Shown here: positions 46,774-54,324 of the stretch, piece after piece
Layout: each line of letters begins with the position of its first letter
Numbering within the stretch: position 1 is the stretch's first letter
Notes under the pieces: model-generated
The model's input: only the letters and a program-made list of their open reading frames with translations
Databases searched by the model: none
Told to the model about the DNA's origin: nothing
Position numbers and translations under genes: made by a program
Source of the DNA: an uncultured Granulosicoccaceae bacterium
GTDB lineage: Bacteria; Pseudomonadota; Gammaproteobacteria; Granulosicoccales; Granulosicoccaceae
Length of the DNA stretch: 64,000 bases
NCBI GenBank assembly: GCA_937958675.1
Contig: CALGND010000071.1
Span: 29,458 to 93,457 of the forward strand
Direction: 5' to 3'

Positions 46774-46890
46774 TGTTATAACAATAGCGGAATTATTGAG
46801 GGCCAGTTTACCAATTTAGGTAATCTGGCTAGCGCGTATACGGTTACGGGTTAGTAGTTGGGCCGTTGTGAACAAATACTGTTGACATGG

Positions 46891-46910
46891 ATCCCCGCCT
46901 AAGCGGGGAT
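46891..46910. repeat. Dispersed intergenic palindrome between response regulator and kinase genes
   Basis: ATCCCCGC, loop CTAA, GCGGGGAT forms a perfect 8-bp stem, flanked by GACA on the right. It belongs to the same family as the copies at 15632 and 49235. It sits inside the gap of a two-component operon, where it may tune kinase expression relative to the regulator. Confidence 0.7.
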
Positions 46911-46921
46911 GACATGAAATC

Positions 46922-47620
46922 CTACATGCTGGTTTCGAGGCTGTGTGAAGCTTCTTGCAGCTTGTATCCTGCGCCCCTAACTGTGTGCAGTAGTGGGGTG
47001 TCGAAGTCTTTGTCTATCTTGCTGCGCAGCCGACTAATCTGCACATCAATAACATTGGTTTGTGGATCGAAGTGATAATCCCACACATTTTCTAACAACA
47101 TGCTGCGTGTCACCACTTGCCCGGTATGTTGCATTAGATATTCGAGTAAACGAAACTCGCGTGGTTGCAAATTAATATTGCTACCTGAGCGCGTGACCTT
47201 GTGTTTAATAAGGTCGAGCGTTAGATCGCCGACGTGCAGCACGGTGCCTTGTACACCAGTTTGTGCACGTCGAGTAAGTGCTTGTAAGCGTGCTGTGAGT
47301 TCGCTTAAGGAGTAAGGCTTGGTGAGGTAATCGTCGCCGCCAGCTTTAAGCCCAGTGACGCGCTCGTCAACATCATCCAGTGCACTTAAGATTAGTACTG
47401 GAGAGTTATTGCCCATGCGACGCAACTCTTCTATTAACGACAAGCCATCGCGCTTAGGCAACATTCGGTCGATAATATGGGCGTCGTAGGCATTTGCAAC
47501 AGCCATTTGTAAACCTTTTTCACCATCTGCAGCGTGTTCCACTGCATGGCCGCTTTCTGTCAAACCCTTGACCAAATACGCCGCGGCTTCCGTATCATCT
47601 TCCACTAGTAATATTCGCAT
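46922..47620 (-). CDS. OmpR-family response regulator
   Basis: 232 residues from MRILLVEDDTEAAAYLVKGL, with GGGGG just upstream of the ATG. The receiver domain has the acidic pair EDD, a phospho-acceptor Asp in AHIIDRMLPKRDG, and Lys in YLTKPYSL. The C-terminal winged helix (RSGSNINLQPREFRLLEYL ... VDVQISRLRSKID) binds DNA. It is divergent from the DegP gene across a 111-base region with an inverted repeat. Confidence 0.94.
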   Translation of the reverse strand: MRILLVEDDTEAAAYLVKGLTESGHAVEHAADGEKGLQMAVANAYDAHIIDRMLPKRDGLSLIEELRRMGNNSPVLILSALDDVDERVTGLKAGGDDYLTKPYSLSELTARLQALTRRAQTGVQGTVLHVGDLTLDLIKHKVTRSGSNINLQPREFRLLEYLMQHTGQVVTRSMLLENVWDYHFDPQTNVIDVQISRLRSKIDKDFDTPLLHTVRGAGYKLQEASHSLETSM

Positions 47621-47662
47621 ACTGCCCCCATTCTTAGTCTGTCGTACGTTTAACAAGCTTGT

Positions 47663-47678
47663 AATGCAACAGTGCATT
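47663..47678. promoter_or_regulatory. Inverted repeat between response regulator and DegP genes
   Basis: AATGCA, four bases and TGCATT form a perfect inverted repeat about 43 bases upstream of the regulator ATG and 54 upstream of the protease ATG. Its position fits an operator for one or both divergent genes. OmpR-type regulators more often bind direct repeats, so the binder is unknown. Confidence 0.4.
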
Positions 47679-47731
47679 GTGACTTGACTCTATACGTATC
47701 GATTCACGTTTATAACCGGAGTATACAACCC

Positions 47732-49222
47732 ATGAGTACAAACGCTCTTGACGATGTCACTGTTAACACCAAAGTGCGAACTATGACCATTACGTCGCTT
47801 TTTCGTTCTTACACAAGAATATATCGAAACACCTTGTTTTTGATACTAATACTGCCCTTTCTTGCTGTTACGAAATCATACGCGGACTCCCTGCCTGATT
47901 TCAGCGCCTTGGTAGACCAAGAAGGTGACGCAGTCGTGAAAATCTCTGTATTAACCGAATCTACCAGTTTGGGGCGTAGCGGCATCCCAGGGTTCGATCT
48001 GGACCAGCTCCCTGAGCATTTGCGAAAATACTACGAACAACTTCCTCAAAATTTGAAACCAACCCCGCGTAGGGGCGGCGGTTTTGGTAGCGGCTTCATT
48101 ATTTCAGAAGATGGCTATGTAATAACAAATGCGCACGTAGTCGATAGCGCAAGCGAAATAAAAATCGGTTTAAAAGATCGTCGCGAATATGAAGCAACGT
48201 TAGTTGGCCTTGATAAAGCCAGTGACATTGCAGTTCTGAAAGTAAACGCCGGTAATTTGCCCGTTGTAAAAATTGGTGATTCGGATGACATGCGCGTAGG
48301 TGAATGGGTGTTAGCAATTGGCTCACCATTTGGTTTTGAACAAACCGCGACACAGGGTATTGTTTCAGCGCTTGGCCGTAGTTTGCCCGACGAAACATAC
48401 GTGCCGTTTATACAAACCGATGCCGCTGTTAATCCGGGTAACTCGGGTGGTCCATTATTTAATACCGATGGCGAAGTCATTGGTGTTAATTCACAGATCT
48501 ATTCTCGATCGGGTGGTTATCAAGGTTTATCTTTTTCTATCCCTATCAATGTTGCTATGTCGATCGCTGACCAGCTTAAAACCAATGGTTATGCCACTCG
48601 CGGTTGGTTGGGTGTGATGATTCAAGACGTTAATCAAGATTTAGCAGAGTCCTTTGGTTTGAGTAAACCTGAAGGCGCTCTGGTTGCGCAGGTGTCCGAC
48701 AACGGGCCAGCTGAAAAGTCCGGTATCGAAGCGGGCGATATATTAGTGCGCTTCAACGGCAAAAAGGTGCTCTCATCTAATGCCTTACCGCCTTTAGTGG
48801 GAGCAGTTAAGCCAGGAGAGACAGTAGAAGCTCTGGTGATTCGCGACGGTAAAGAAAAGATAATCAATGTCGAGATTGGAGCCTTAGAGGCTGACTTGCA
48901 AGCGAATAACGCGGTGGAGCAAGCTGGCAAGCCAGAATCAAAGCTTGGCGCTGTGGTCGCTAATATCAATGACAGTGAGCTGAAAGGGTTTGGTCTTGAT
49001 AATGGCGTAATGGTTAAAGATGTATCACCACAAAGTGCGGCGTCTGAGGCAGGCTTACGCCCTGGCGACATCATCGTGAAATTTGATAGGAAGCCTGTTG
49101 AGAATGTCCGTCAGCTCGAGCAGCAGATAGCAAAGTCTACTGGTGGCAAAGCGACATCGGTATTAGTACAGCGTGAGGGTACGCCGATATTTATGGCGCT
49201 AAAGCTTGATTCGGATGGTTAA
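47732..49222 (+). CDS. DegP/MucD-like periplasmic serine endoprotease
   Basis: 496 residues from the ATG at 47732, which has GGAG ten bases upstream; an ATG at 47783 is a possible alternative. The signal peptide core is LFLILILPFLAVTKSYA. The trypsin-like domain has the triad His 135 (TNAHVV), Asp 165 (SDIAVLKV) and Ser 238 (GNSGGP). Two PDZ domains follow, near 280-370 and 390-490. Such proteases degrade misfolded envelope proteins. It is divergent from a two-component system that could control it. Confidence 0.93.
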   Translation: MSTNALDDVTVNTKVRTMTITSLFRSYTRIYRNTLFLILILPFLAVTKSYADSLPDFSALVDQEGDAVVKISVLTESTSLGRSGIPGFDLDQLPEHLRKYYEQLPQNLKPTPRRGGGFGSGFIISEDGYVITNAHVVDSASEIKIGLKDRREYEATLVGLDKASDIAVLKVNAGNLPVVKIGDSDDMRVGEWVLAIGSPFGFEQTATQGIVSALGRSLPDETYVPFIQTDAAVNPGNSGGPLFNTDGEVIGVNSQIYSRSGGYQGLSFSIPINVAMSIADQLKTNGYATRGWLGVMIQDVNQDLAESFGLSKPEGALVAQVSDNGPAEKSGIEAGDILVRFNGKKVLSSNALPPLVGAVKPGETVEALVIRDGKEKIINVEIGALEADLQANNAVEQAGKPESKLGAVVANINDSELKGFGLDNGVMVKDVSPQSAASEAGLRPGDIIVKFDRKPVENVRQLEQQIAKSTGGKATSVLVQREGTPIFMALKLDSDG

Positions 49223-49234
49223 AATCGTGCTGAA

Positions 49235-49260
49235 GTCATTCCCGCGAAAGCGGGGATGAC
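49235..49260. repeat. Dispersed intergenic palindrome, probable terminator between convergent genes
   Basis: GTCATTCCCGC, loop GAAA, GCGGGGATGAC gives 11-bp arms with one G-T pair. It lies 13 bases after the DegP stop. A degenerate right half (GCTACGCGAGGATGA, about 49272-49286) follows directly, converging on the next gene. Confidence 0.75.
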
Positions 49261-49289
49261 AGCAAAGCTTCAGCTACGCGAGGATGATT

Positions 49290-50006
49290 TTAGTTTTCGT
49301 CTTTACTTTCATCCTCGCCACCTACCATGACTTGTTCAAGTGTTAAACCTGTCAGCTTGCTGATTGTGCGCCAGATAAAGTAGAAGATGGCGAACATCAT
49401 GATCATTGAGGGTATAGCGATAACCGGGTAGCTCAATGCGTTCATTTTTCCAAGTTCGATATTAAACGCTTCGGTTCCTGCAGTGCTAGTCACGATAGAT
49501 TTAGCCAATATAAAATTCATCACAGCGGAAAAGAAGAACGTCCCAGCAAACAGGTAATTGGCTTTGTCGAGTGCGCCATCAAACTCAGGCTTTGATCCAT
49601 TTTTTTGTAACGCTTCATCAACGACATCGATATTAACAACTGCAGGATTAAGCAGTAGTTTGTTTAAAAGAGGAAAGCCCATCTTCTTGGCCACTAGTAC
49701 GCCTATACCAATTGCCAAAGGAATGGCCGCTTCTTTTACGGCTAACCACTTAGGGTCAAGCTTTAGCAAGCCAATACTGCCGGTCAGCAAAACGCTTATG
49801 ACGCCTAATAACGCAACCCAGTTGCGTGTGCCATTGCCGATTAAATCGTACAGGCCGTAACATATAGGAAATGCTAGTGCGACGATTAAACCGCCAGTTG
49901 GTCCTAGGTGTTGTTCGCCACTGAACTTCATCAAAATGACGGTAGGAATAACGATGCTGATAATAAGATCAACAAACGGACGTTGTTTTTTTTCTGGCTT
50001 ATTCAC
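49290..50006 (-). CDS. VC0807-like multipass membrane protein
   Basis: 238 residues with about six hydrophobic segments. It begins MNKPEKKQRPFVDLIISIVI and continues PTGGLIVALAFPICYGLYDL, NWVALLGVISVLLTGSIGLL, and a C-terminal pair of helices. It resembles the VC0807 family of conserved inner-membrane proteins, whose function is unknown; the assignment is from overall resemblance. The acidic cytoplasmic tail is EDESKDEN. Confidence 0.65.
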   Translation of the reverse strand: MNKPEKKQRPFVDLIISIVIPTVILMKFSGEQHLGPTGGLIVALAFPICYGLYDLIGNGTRNWVALLGVISVLLTGSIGLLKLDPKWLAVKEAAIPLAIGIGVLVAKKMGFPLLNKLLLNPAVVNIDVVDEALQKNGSKPEFDGALDKANYLFAGTFFFSAVMNFILAKSIVTSTAGTEAFNIELGKMNALSYPVIAIPSMIMMFAIFYFIWRTISKLTGLTLEQVMVGGEDESKDEN

Positions 50007-50108
50007 GTGGTTTATTGACGGCCGAAATTTAGCAGTAGTGGGTTGGTAGTAGTGGGAAAAGATGGACAGTAGTTTAATTATATTGACTTAAGATGATTTC
50101 TCTTAAGT

Positions 50109-50135
50109 AAAAAGGGCCGCCAATGTGGCGGCCCT
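50109..50135 (-). terminator. Intrinsic terminator
   Basis: On the minus strand AGGGCCGCC, a 5-base loop and GGCGGCCCT are followed by a T run (TTTTT). It is the likely end of the transcript carrying the 19-codon ORF, and perhaps of the lpoB-COG3014 operon. Confidence 0.88.
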
Positions 50136-50180
50136 GTGCTTTGGCTGACGAACAGCCAGAAGCAGCAGTTGTTCTAGCTA

Positions 50181-50240
50181 TTAGGCTAGCCCACCGCTCC
50201 GAGCCAATCTGTCATGATTCAAAACACTTGATAAAGACAT
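50181..50240 (-). CDS. Possible 19-residue peptide ORF with near-perfect Shine-Dalgarno
   Basis: The ORF encodes MSLSSVLNHDRLARSGGLA. Upstream, GGAGGTGATC (plus-strand 50243-50252) is complementary to ten bases of the conserved 16S rRNA 3' tail, and the GGAGG core is seven bases from the ATG. This is the strongest ribosome-binding site I noticed in the window. The ORF is followed by a hairpin and an intrinsic terminator, and preceded by the lpoB-COG3014 genes with a 94-base gap. The peptide is not hydrophobic, so not a typical type I toxin, and has no repeated regulatory codons of a classical leader peptide. Family unknown. Confidence 0.45.
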   Translation of the reverse strand: MSLSSVLNHDRLARSGGLA

Positions 50241-50330
50241 TTGATCACCTCCCATTAAGTTACTGTGTGAACTTAAAGAGTAGCACAATTGTGTTTAAGC
50301 GGTTTACGCGCCGTTCACATGAGCTCAGAG

Positions 50331-50346
50331 GCAGCTAGCTAGCTGC
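50331..50346. repeat. 16-bp perfect palindrome over the COG3014 stop codon
   Basis: GCAGCTAGCTAGCTGC is a perfect palindrome covering the last codons and the TAG stop (50335-50337) of the lipoprotein gene. It can form a hairpin in the mRNA at the stop codon. Confidence 0.6.
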
Positions 50347-51639
50347 TGTTGGCACTTCTGCTTCAGCCTCAGCTGGCGCGGGTACTGATGCCGGTACTGT
50401 TTGTGGGGTCAGTGCTGGCGTGATTAGGTTTGGCTTGTGTAGAGTGCGGAAAACGCGCTGCCCACGCTCAACATTGATATTGTCCAGCGTGACTACACGG
50501 TTTGATGAACCACTGCCAACCTCGACCGTAACAGTATGCGTACCTGGCTCAACTGGAATAACTAACATGGATAGTTGGCCCGGTAGCGTCTCCCAACTTC
50601 GCGTATCTGGCAGTTCGGTTATGTAAAGTGCGGCAGTGACAAACATTCCCAATAGGGTATCTTCTTTGCGTGCCTCTTTAGCGATGGCATTTTTTACACC
50701 GGCTCGCACCACAGATTTAAGTGCGATTTTATTGCCTCGCTCGGAAAGTGATGAGCGCGCTACGGAAATGAGGTTAGTCGTAATAGGTGTGCTCGATACT
50801 GCTTCGCCATTTAACGATGCGTTTATTGCTTGGCTTATTTCCGGATACTCTGGATAAATAGGGAAAGCGATAAATTGATCGGTATCGATCGCAATACTGC
50901 CCGCTAATTTTGTCGGTATGCGTCCAGCATCAACGAATACTACGATAGCGCTATCATAGGATTCAAAATCTCTGCCGCTTGCGATTTTTTTCATCGCAGA
51001 ACGTCGACCCAAACGCTTTGCGTTGTTCCAAGCTAATCGCGCAATGCCTTCAGAAAAGTCGGCGTCTTCGTGGAGCTTATTGTATTCAATTTGCGCGCTA
51101 TCAAGCTGGTTGGCTTGTTCAAGCGATAAACCCACTAAGGCGCGGGTAAACCAGTCTTTTTTTAGTGCTTCGGTGTGGTTGCCCAGTAGCTGGATGGCTT
51201 GGCGTGCTTCAACGGCTGCTGATTCTGGTTCGTTTAATAATAGGAAGTTCATCATCTGAAGCGAATGAACCCATAAGCGCTCGCTAGATTCTCCACGATA
51301 GGCCGTTGCCCAATCGTTGGTGACTAGTGCTTTGGACTGCTCAGACACACTTATGAAATCGAGCTGTTCCAGCGTACTGCTCGCTTGAAGTAGCGCTCGG
51401 CTACTCTCACGGTGACGGCCTGCTGAAAACGCGATAGCGCCTCTATCAAATTCCACTAGTAAGCGGTTTCTTGAATCAGGGCTGACTTCGTCTAGAGTTT
51501 CGAGAGCAAGCTCGTGTTGACCGCTGAAATACTGTGAGCGCGCTGTTTGGATAGTGTTGGTTGATGCGCATGCCTGCAAAAATAGCAGGCACACGATCAA
51601 TGCCCAATTACGCATCCTGGCATGTATCTTAGTGTCCAT
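50335..51639 (-). CDS. COG3014-like lipoprotein with TPR-type repeats
   Basis: 434 residues. The lipobox is LQAC with Cys 24 (Cys 16 if translation starts at the ATG at 51615, which gives the more typical MRNWALIVCLLFLQAC). The N-terminal half has helical repeats (ARSQYFSGQHELALETLDEV, FDRGAIAFSAGRHRESSRAL, ESAAVEARQAIQLLG) of TPR character. The middle has a conserved block (AIVVFVDAGRIPTKLAGSIA). The tail is Pro/Ala-rich. COG3014 genes are often next to lpoB, as here (28-base gap); a role with LpoB in the envelope is inferred. Confidence 0.8.
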   Translation of the reverse strand: MDTKIHARMRNWALIVCLLFLQACASTNTIQTARSQYFSGQHELALETLDEVSPDSRNRLLVEFDRGAIAFSAGRHRESSRALLQASSTLEQLDFISVSEQSKALVTNDWATAYRGESSERLWVHSLQMMNFLLLNEPESAAVEARQAIQLLGNHTEALKKDWFTRALVGLSLEQANQLDSAQIEYNKLHEDADFSEGIARLAWNNAKRLGRRSAMKKIASGRDFESYDSAIVVFVDAGRIPTKLAGSIAIDTDQFIAFPIYPEYPEISQAINASLNGEAVSSTPITTNLISVARSSLSERGNKIALKSVVRAGVKNAIAKEARKEDTLLGMFVTAALYITELPDTRSWETLPGQLSMLVIPVEPGTHTVTVEVGSGSSNRVVTLDNINVERGQRVFRTLHKPNLITPALTPQTVPASVPAPAEAEAEVPTAAS

Positions 51640-51667
51640 TTCGACGTTACGGCTATGCGCTTAAAAA

Positions 51668-52288
51668 CTACCAACGAAAAATCGGCTGAGAAGACTCTCG
51701 TGCTATCTCAACATTATCAGCCCAACTAATCTCACCTGTTTCAAGGTTAGTAAGCTCTAGATTCATGCTGTAGAAAACCAGCCTCTTTTTATTTAAACGC
51801 CACTGTCGAGGCTGCTCTTTTTCGATCGAGCGCAAAGTGCCTGCGAGAATGTAGTCGGCGCCTAGCTGTCGGCCTATTTTAACTTGATCCGCTACGGCAA
51901 CATAGCCTGCTTGCTGGTATTCAGTTTCGGCATTAACGTTTACACGCTGCTCACGGTTAAGAAACCGATACTTGTTCGCCTGGATCAGTTTTAAGCGAAT
52001 ATCATCTGATATGCCGCCGGTATTGATGTGCTCTGAAGTTTCGTTAGCAATACCGTAGGAAATAAGAATTGGTTTTCCAGCGCTGGTATTGATTTGTGTG
52101 GTGGTAAGTAGGCTACCTACCAGGTCATCAACGATAGCTTTCTTGTCTGAAAAATCGTAGTTGGCGTCGTAGTGAATTTCGCTTTCGGGGTCGATATTGC
52201 GAGTGGTTGCAGCGCAACCTACAATACCAACGCTGAGTAAAGCGACTAGTGCTAAGCGCATGGTGCGTAAGTTAATTAGTTTTTTCAT
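51668..52288 (-). CDS. lpoB: Penicillin-binding protein activator LpoB
   Basis: 206 residues. A signal peptide with lipobox IVGC (Cys 25) precedes a short linker and the LpoB/CsgG-like domain (DDLVGSLLTTTQINTSAGKP ... LISYGIANETSEHINTGGIS ... LGADYILAGTLRSIEKE ... YSMNLELTNLETGEISW). The N-terminal Pro-rich linker of E. coli LpoB is much shorter here. LpoB is an outer-membrane lipoprotein that stimulates a bifunctional penicillin-binding protein. Repeats upstream (52367-52460) may regulate it. Confidence 0.88.
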   Translation of the reverse strand: MKKLINLRTMRLALVALLSVGIVGCAATTRNIDPESEIHYDANYDFSDKKAIVDDLVGSLLTTTQINTSAGKPILISYGIANETSEHINTGGISDDIRLKLIQANKYRFLNREQRVNVNAETEYQQAGYVAVADQVKIGRQLGADYILAGTLRSIEKEQPRQWRLNKKRLVFYSMNLELTNLETGEISWADNVEIARESSQPIFRW

Positions 52289-52366
52289 AATGATTCCATA
52301 TTGGGCGTGTTGGTACTGGTACGATTAAATTTTGTTCTTGGTTTAGTGCGCTCTTCTCTGAGCGAT

Positions 52367-52398
52367 CCGTTTGGAGAGTCCGTTTGTACAGACCGTTT
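52367..52398. promoter_or_regulatory. Three CCGTTT boxes at exact 13-base spacing upstream of lpoB
   Basis: CCGTTT occurs at 52367, 52380 and 52393 (AAACGG on the lpoB strand), each start 13 bases apart, 79-105 bases upstream of the lpoB ATG. The constant period suggests binding of a multimeric regulator. A perfect-unit microduplication is less likely, because the seven bases between boxes differ. Confidence 0.45.
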
Positions 52399-52436
52399 TG
52401 AGTCAAATATCTAACCTTGGTTCAATTCAGTAGTTA

Positions 52437-52460
52437 GTTCAGTATTCGGTTCAGTATTCA
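52437..52460. repeat. 12-bp tandem repeat
   Basis: GTTCAGTATTCG and GTTCAGTATTCA stand back to back, followed by GTTAG and preceded by related GTTCAATTCAGTA. It lies about 150-170 bases upstream of the lpoB ATG. Confidence 0.6.
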
Positions 52461-52657
52461 GTTAGCGATTAGTGCGGTTTGAATGGGGTACAACTACAGT
52501 AGCGTTATATCCCAATACATTAATATATGTTATCGGTAATAATGCCATAGGCTGATGCAAATTCTTTGTAACAAGATGTACGCTTAGCATAGGCAACTGT
52601 GGCGCAGTTCGCACGCCACCTGCGTAAGCGCCTAAGTGTGTAATGTCAAAACTGAAC

Positions 52658-54142
52658 CTACACTGTACGAGTTCGATTAACAGCGTTGGTCCAACCTACC
52701 ATAGCGGTATCGCGGCTGTCCGTACTCATATTGGGCAAATACTCCCGTTCTTGCTGCCATTGCTTAGATAAGTCATCGATCGAGCTATAGATGCCTGTTT
52801 GAAGGCCTGCAAGATAGGCCGCGCCCAGTGCAGTAGTTTCTGTTTGCATTGGGCGTTGTACAGGTATGTTGAGCACATTAGCCAAATATTGGTTCAGCCA
52901 GTTGTTTTTAACCATGCCGCCATCGACTCGCAACGTATCGAGTGTAGCGCCATCGTTTCGCATCGCTTCAAGTAAGTCGTGCGTTTGATAGCAAACCGAT
53001 TCTAGGGCTGCTCGTACTAAGTGCGCTGGACTGGTGTCTCGAGTCAGACCAAAAATAGAGCCGCGAGCATCTGGGTCCCAGTGAGGTGCACCCAAACCGG
53101 TAAAGGCAGGCACCATATAGACGCCTTGGTTGTCGTCTAATTTACTGACTAAGGCTTCGGTTTCTTCAGCAGAATTAATAACACCGATACCATCGCGCAA
53201 CCATTGCACTGCAGCTCCTGCAACAAAGATGGAGCCCTCGAGTGCATAGTGAGTTTTGCCATCTAGTTGAAAAGCAATGGTGGTTAGCATCTTGTTAGTT
53301 GACGGCAGCGCTTTTTCACCGGTATTAAGCATCACAAAACAGCCCGTGCCGTATGTGCTTTTAACCATGCCTTCACTAAAGCACACTTGGCCAATGCTGG
53401 CAGCGTGCTGGTCGCCCGCGACACCTGCGATGGGAAGGGCTACCCCCAATATTGATTTATCAGTTGTACCAAAGTCACTGGCACATTCTTGCACCTGCGG
53501 TAGCAAGCTTGCAGGTATATCCAAAATTGACAGAAGCGCGTTATCCCACTTTTGCTGATGGATGTTGTAGAGAAGTGTACGGCTTGCGTTTGTGGCGTCA
53601 GTTTTATGTACCGCTCCACCGGTTAGCCTCCACATTAAAAATGAATCCATGGTGCCAAATGCTAACTCGCCATTTTCAGCTTGGCTGCGAGCTTCAGCTA
53701 CGTTGTCGAGTAACCAATTTATTTTAGTACCTGAAAAATACGGGTCGAGCACTAGGCCCGTAGCTTGTGTAAATGAGGCTTCGTGGCCTGCTTGCTTTAA
53801 TGACTGGCAATACTCCGACGTGCGCCGATCTTGCCAAACGATGGCATTGTGGATGGCCTTGCCCGTTTTGCGATTCCATATGACCGTTGTTTCGCGTTGA
53901 TTAGTGATCCCTAGTGCTGCAACGGTGCGGTTAGCGCTGGCTGCTTTTGCCAACACCGCCTGACAAGTATCCACCGTGGTTTTCCAGATTTCTTCAGGGT
54001 CGTGCTCAACCCAGCCCGGGTGGGGGAAAATCTGGGTAAATTCTTGTTGGGATACTGCGAACGCCGTGCCGTCGGTTTCAAACAACATGGCCCGCGAGCT
54101 GGTGGTGCCTTGATCGATGCTGAGAATAAGTGGCTGGCTCAT
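52658..54142 (-). CDS. glpK: Glycerol kinase
   Basis: 494 residues, the normal length. FGGY-family motifs: [19 protein letters not shown] (phosphate 1), [35 protein letters not shown] and the C-terminal FGGY-like [19 protein letters not shown]. It phosphorylates glycerol to sn-glycerol 3-phosphate. It is divergent from glpD, so the two enzymes of aerobic glycerol use are together; no glpF or glpR gene is beside them. The aquaporin at 60.5 kb is AqpZ-like rather than GlpF-like. Confidence 0.97.
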   Translation of the reverse strand: MSQPLILSIDQGTTSSRAMLFETDGTAFAVSQQEFTQIFPHPGWVEHDPEEIWKTTVDTCQAVLAKAASANRTVAALGITNQRETTVIWNRKTGKAIHNAIVWQDRRTSEYCQSLKQAGHEASFTQATGLVLDPYFSGTKINWLLDNVAEARSQAENGELAFGTMDSFLMWRLTGGAVHKTDATNASRTLLYNIHQQKWDNALLSILDIPASLLPQVQECASDFGTTDKSILGVALPIAGVAGDQHAASIGQVCFSEGMVKSTYGTGCFVMLNTGEKALPSTNKMLTTIAFQLDGKTHYALEGSIFVAGAAVQWLRDGIGVINSAEETEALVSKLDDNQGVYMVPAFTGLGAPHWDPDARGSIFGLTRDTSPAHLVRAALESVCYQTHDLLEAMRNDGATLDTLRVDGGMVKNNWLNQYLANVLNIPVQRPMQTETTALGAAYLAGLQTGIYSSIDDLSKQWQQEREYLPNMSTDSRDTAMVGWTNAVNRTRTV

Positions 54143-54163
54143 AACTGACTCTTTATTTGCTGG

Positions 54164-54189
54164 GTCGATTCATGTCAATTCATGTCGAT
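54164..54189. repeat. 10-bp direct repeats upstream of glpK
   Basis: GTCGATTCAT, GTCAATTCAT and a third partial unit GTCGAT stand in tandem, 22-47 bases upstream of the glpK ATG. A regulator could bind here; simple replication slippage is the alternative. Confidence 0.5.
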
Positions 54190-54233
54190 CCAAGGTGTAT
54201 GTTGGGATGCTGGGCATTTTTGCCATATGCTGA

Positions 54234-54282
54234 TTGACATTATACCGTTATGACCCCAGATACCAAGCTGATCGTCTATAGT
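54234..54282 (+). promoter_or_regulatory. Possible glpD promoter elements
   Basis: A perfect -35 box TTGACA (54234-54239) lies about 85 bases upstream of glpD. The best -10 match, TATAGT (54277-54282), is too far away for this -35 and may belong to another promoter. GGCATTTTTGCC (54213-54224) just upstream is a 12-base inverted repeat. No match to the E. coli GlpR operator was seen. Confidence 0.35.
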
Positions 54283-54324
54283 GAGAGTTAAATTTTGATG
54301 GCGTAGTTATATGGGCGAAGTAAC

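Larger units (their letters stand above)
50007..50334. other. 328-base gap holding a terminator, a hairpin and a possible short ORF
   Basis: From right to left on the minus strand this gap holds a palindrome over the preceding stop codon, a 19-codon ORF with strong Shine-Dalgarno, a 6-bp hairpin (TGGCTG/CAGCCA, 50142-50158) and an intrinsic terminator (50109-50135). The remaining 100 bases on the left, up to the VC0807-like gene, should hold that gene's promoter; I see no other structure there. Confidence 0.6.
52289..52657. other. 369-base gap between lpoB and glpK with phased repeats
   Basis: Contains, from left to right, three CCGTTT boxes with 13-base period, a 12-bp tandem repeat, an AT-rich stretch with the inverted repeat ACAT-TAATAT-ATGT (52517-52530), and a 6-bp hairpin GTGGCG/CGCCAC (52599-52619) behind glpK without a T run. 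No ORF with a convincing ribosome-binding site was found. Confidence 0.6.

Noticed and set aside
50181..50240. Type I toxin or amino-acid leader peptide
   Set aside because: The 19-residue product is polar without a membrane segment, and has no run of one amino acid or competing attenuator stem ahead of a biosynthetic operon.
52411..52440. tRNA T-arm-like string GGTTCAATTC
   Set aside because: The flanking bases cannot form a T stem, acceptor stem or anticodon arm; it is part of the tandem repeats upstream of lpoB.
54143..54324. GlpR operator between glpK and glpD
   Set aside because: No sequence close to the E. coli GlpR operator was found; only short repeats and a 12-base inverted repeat are present.
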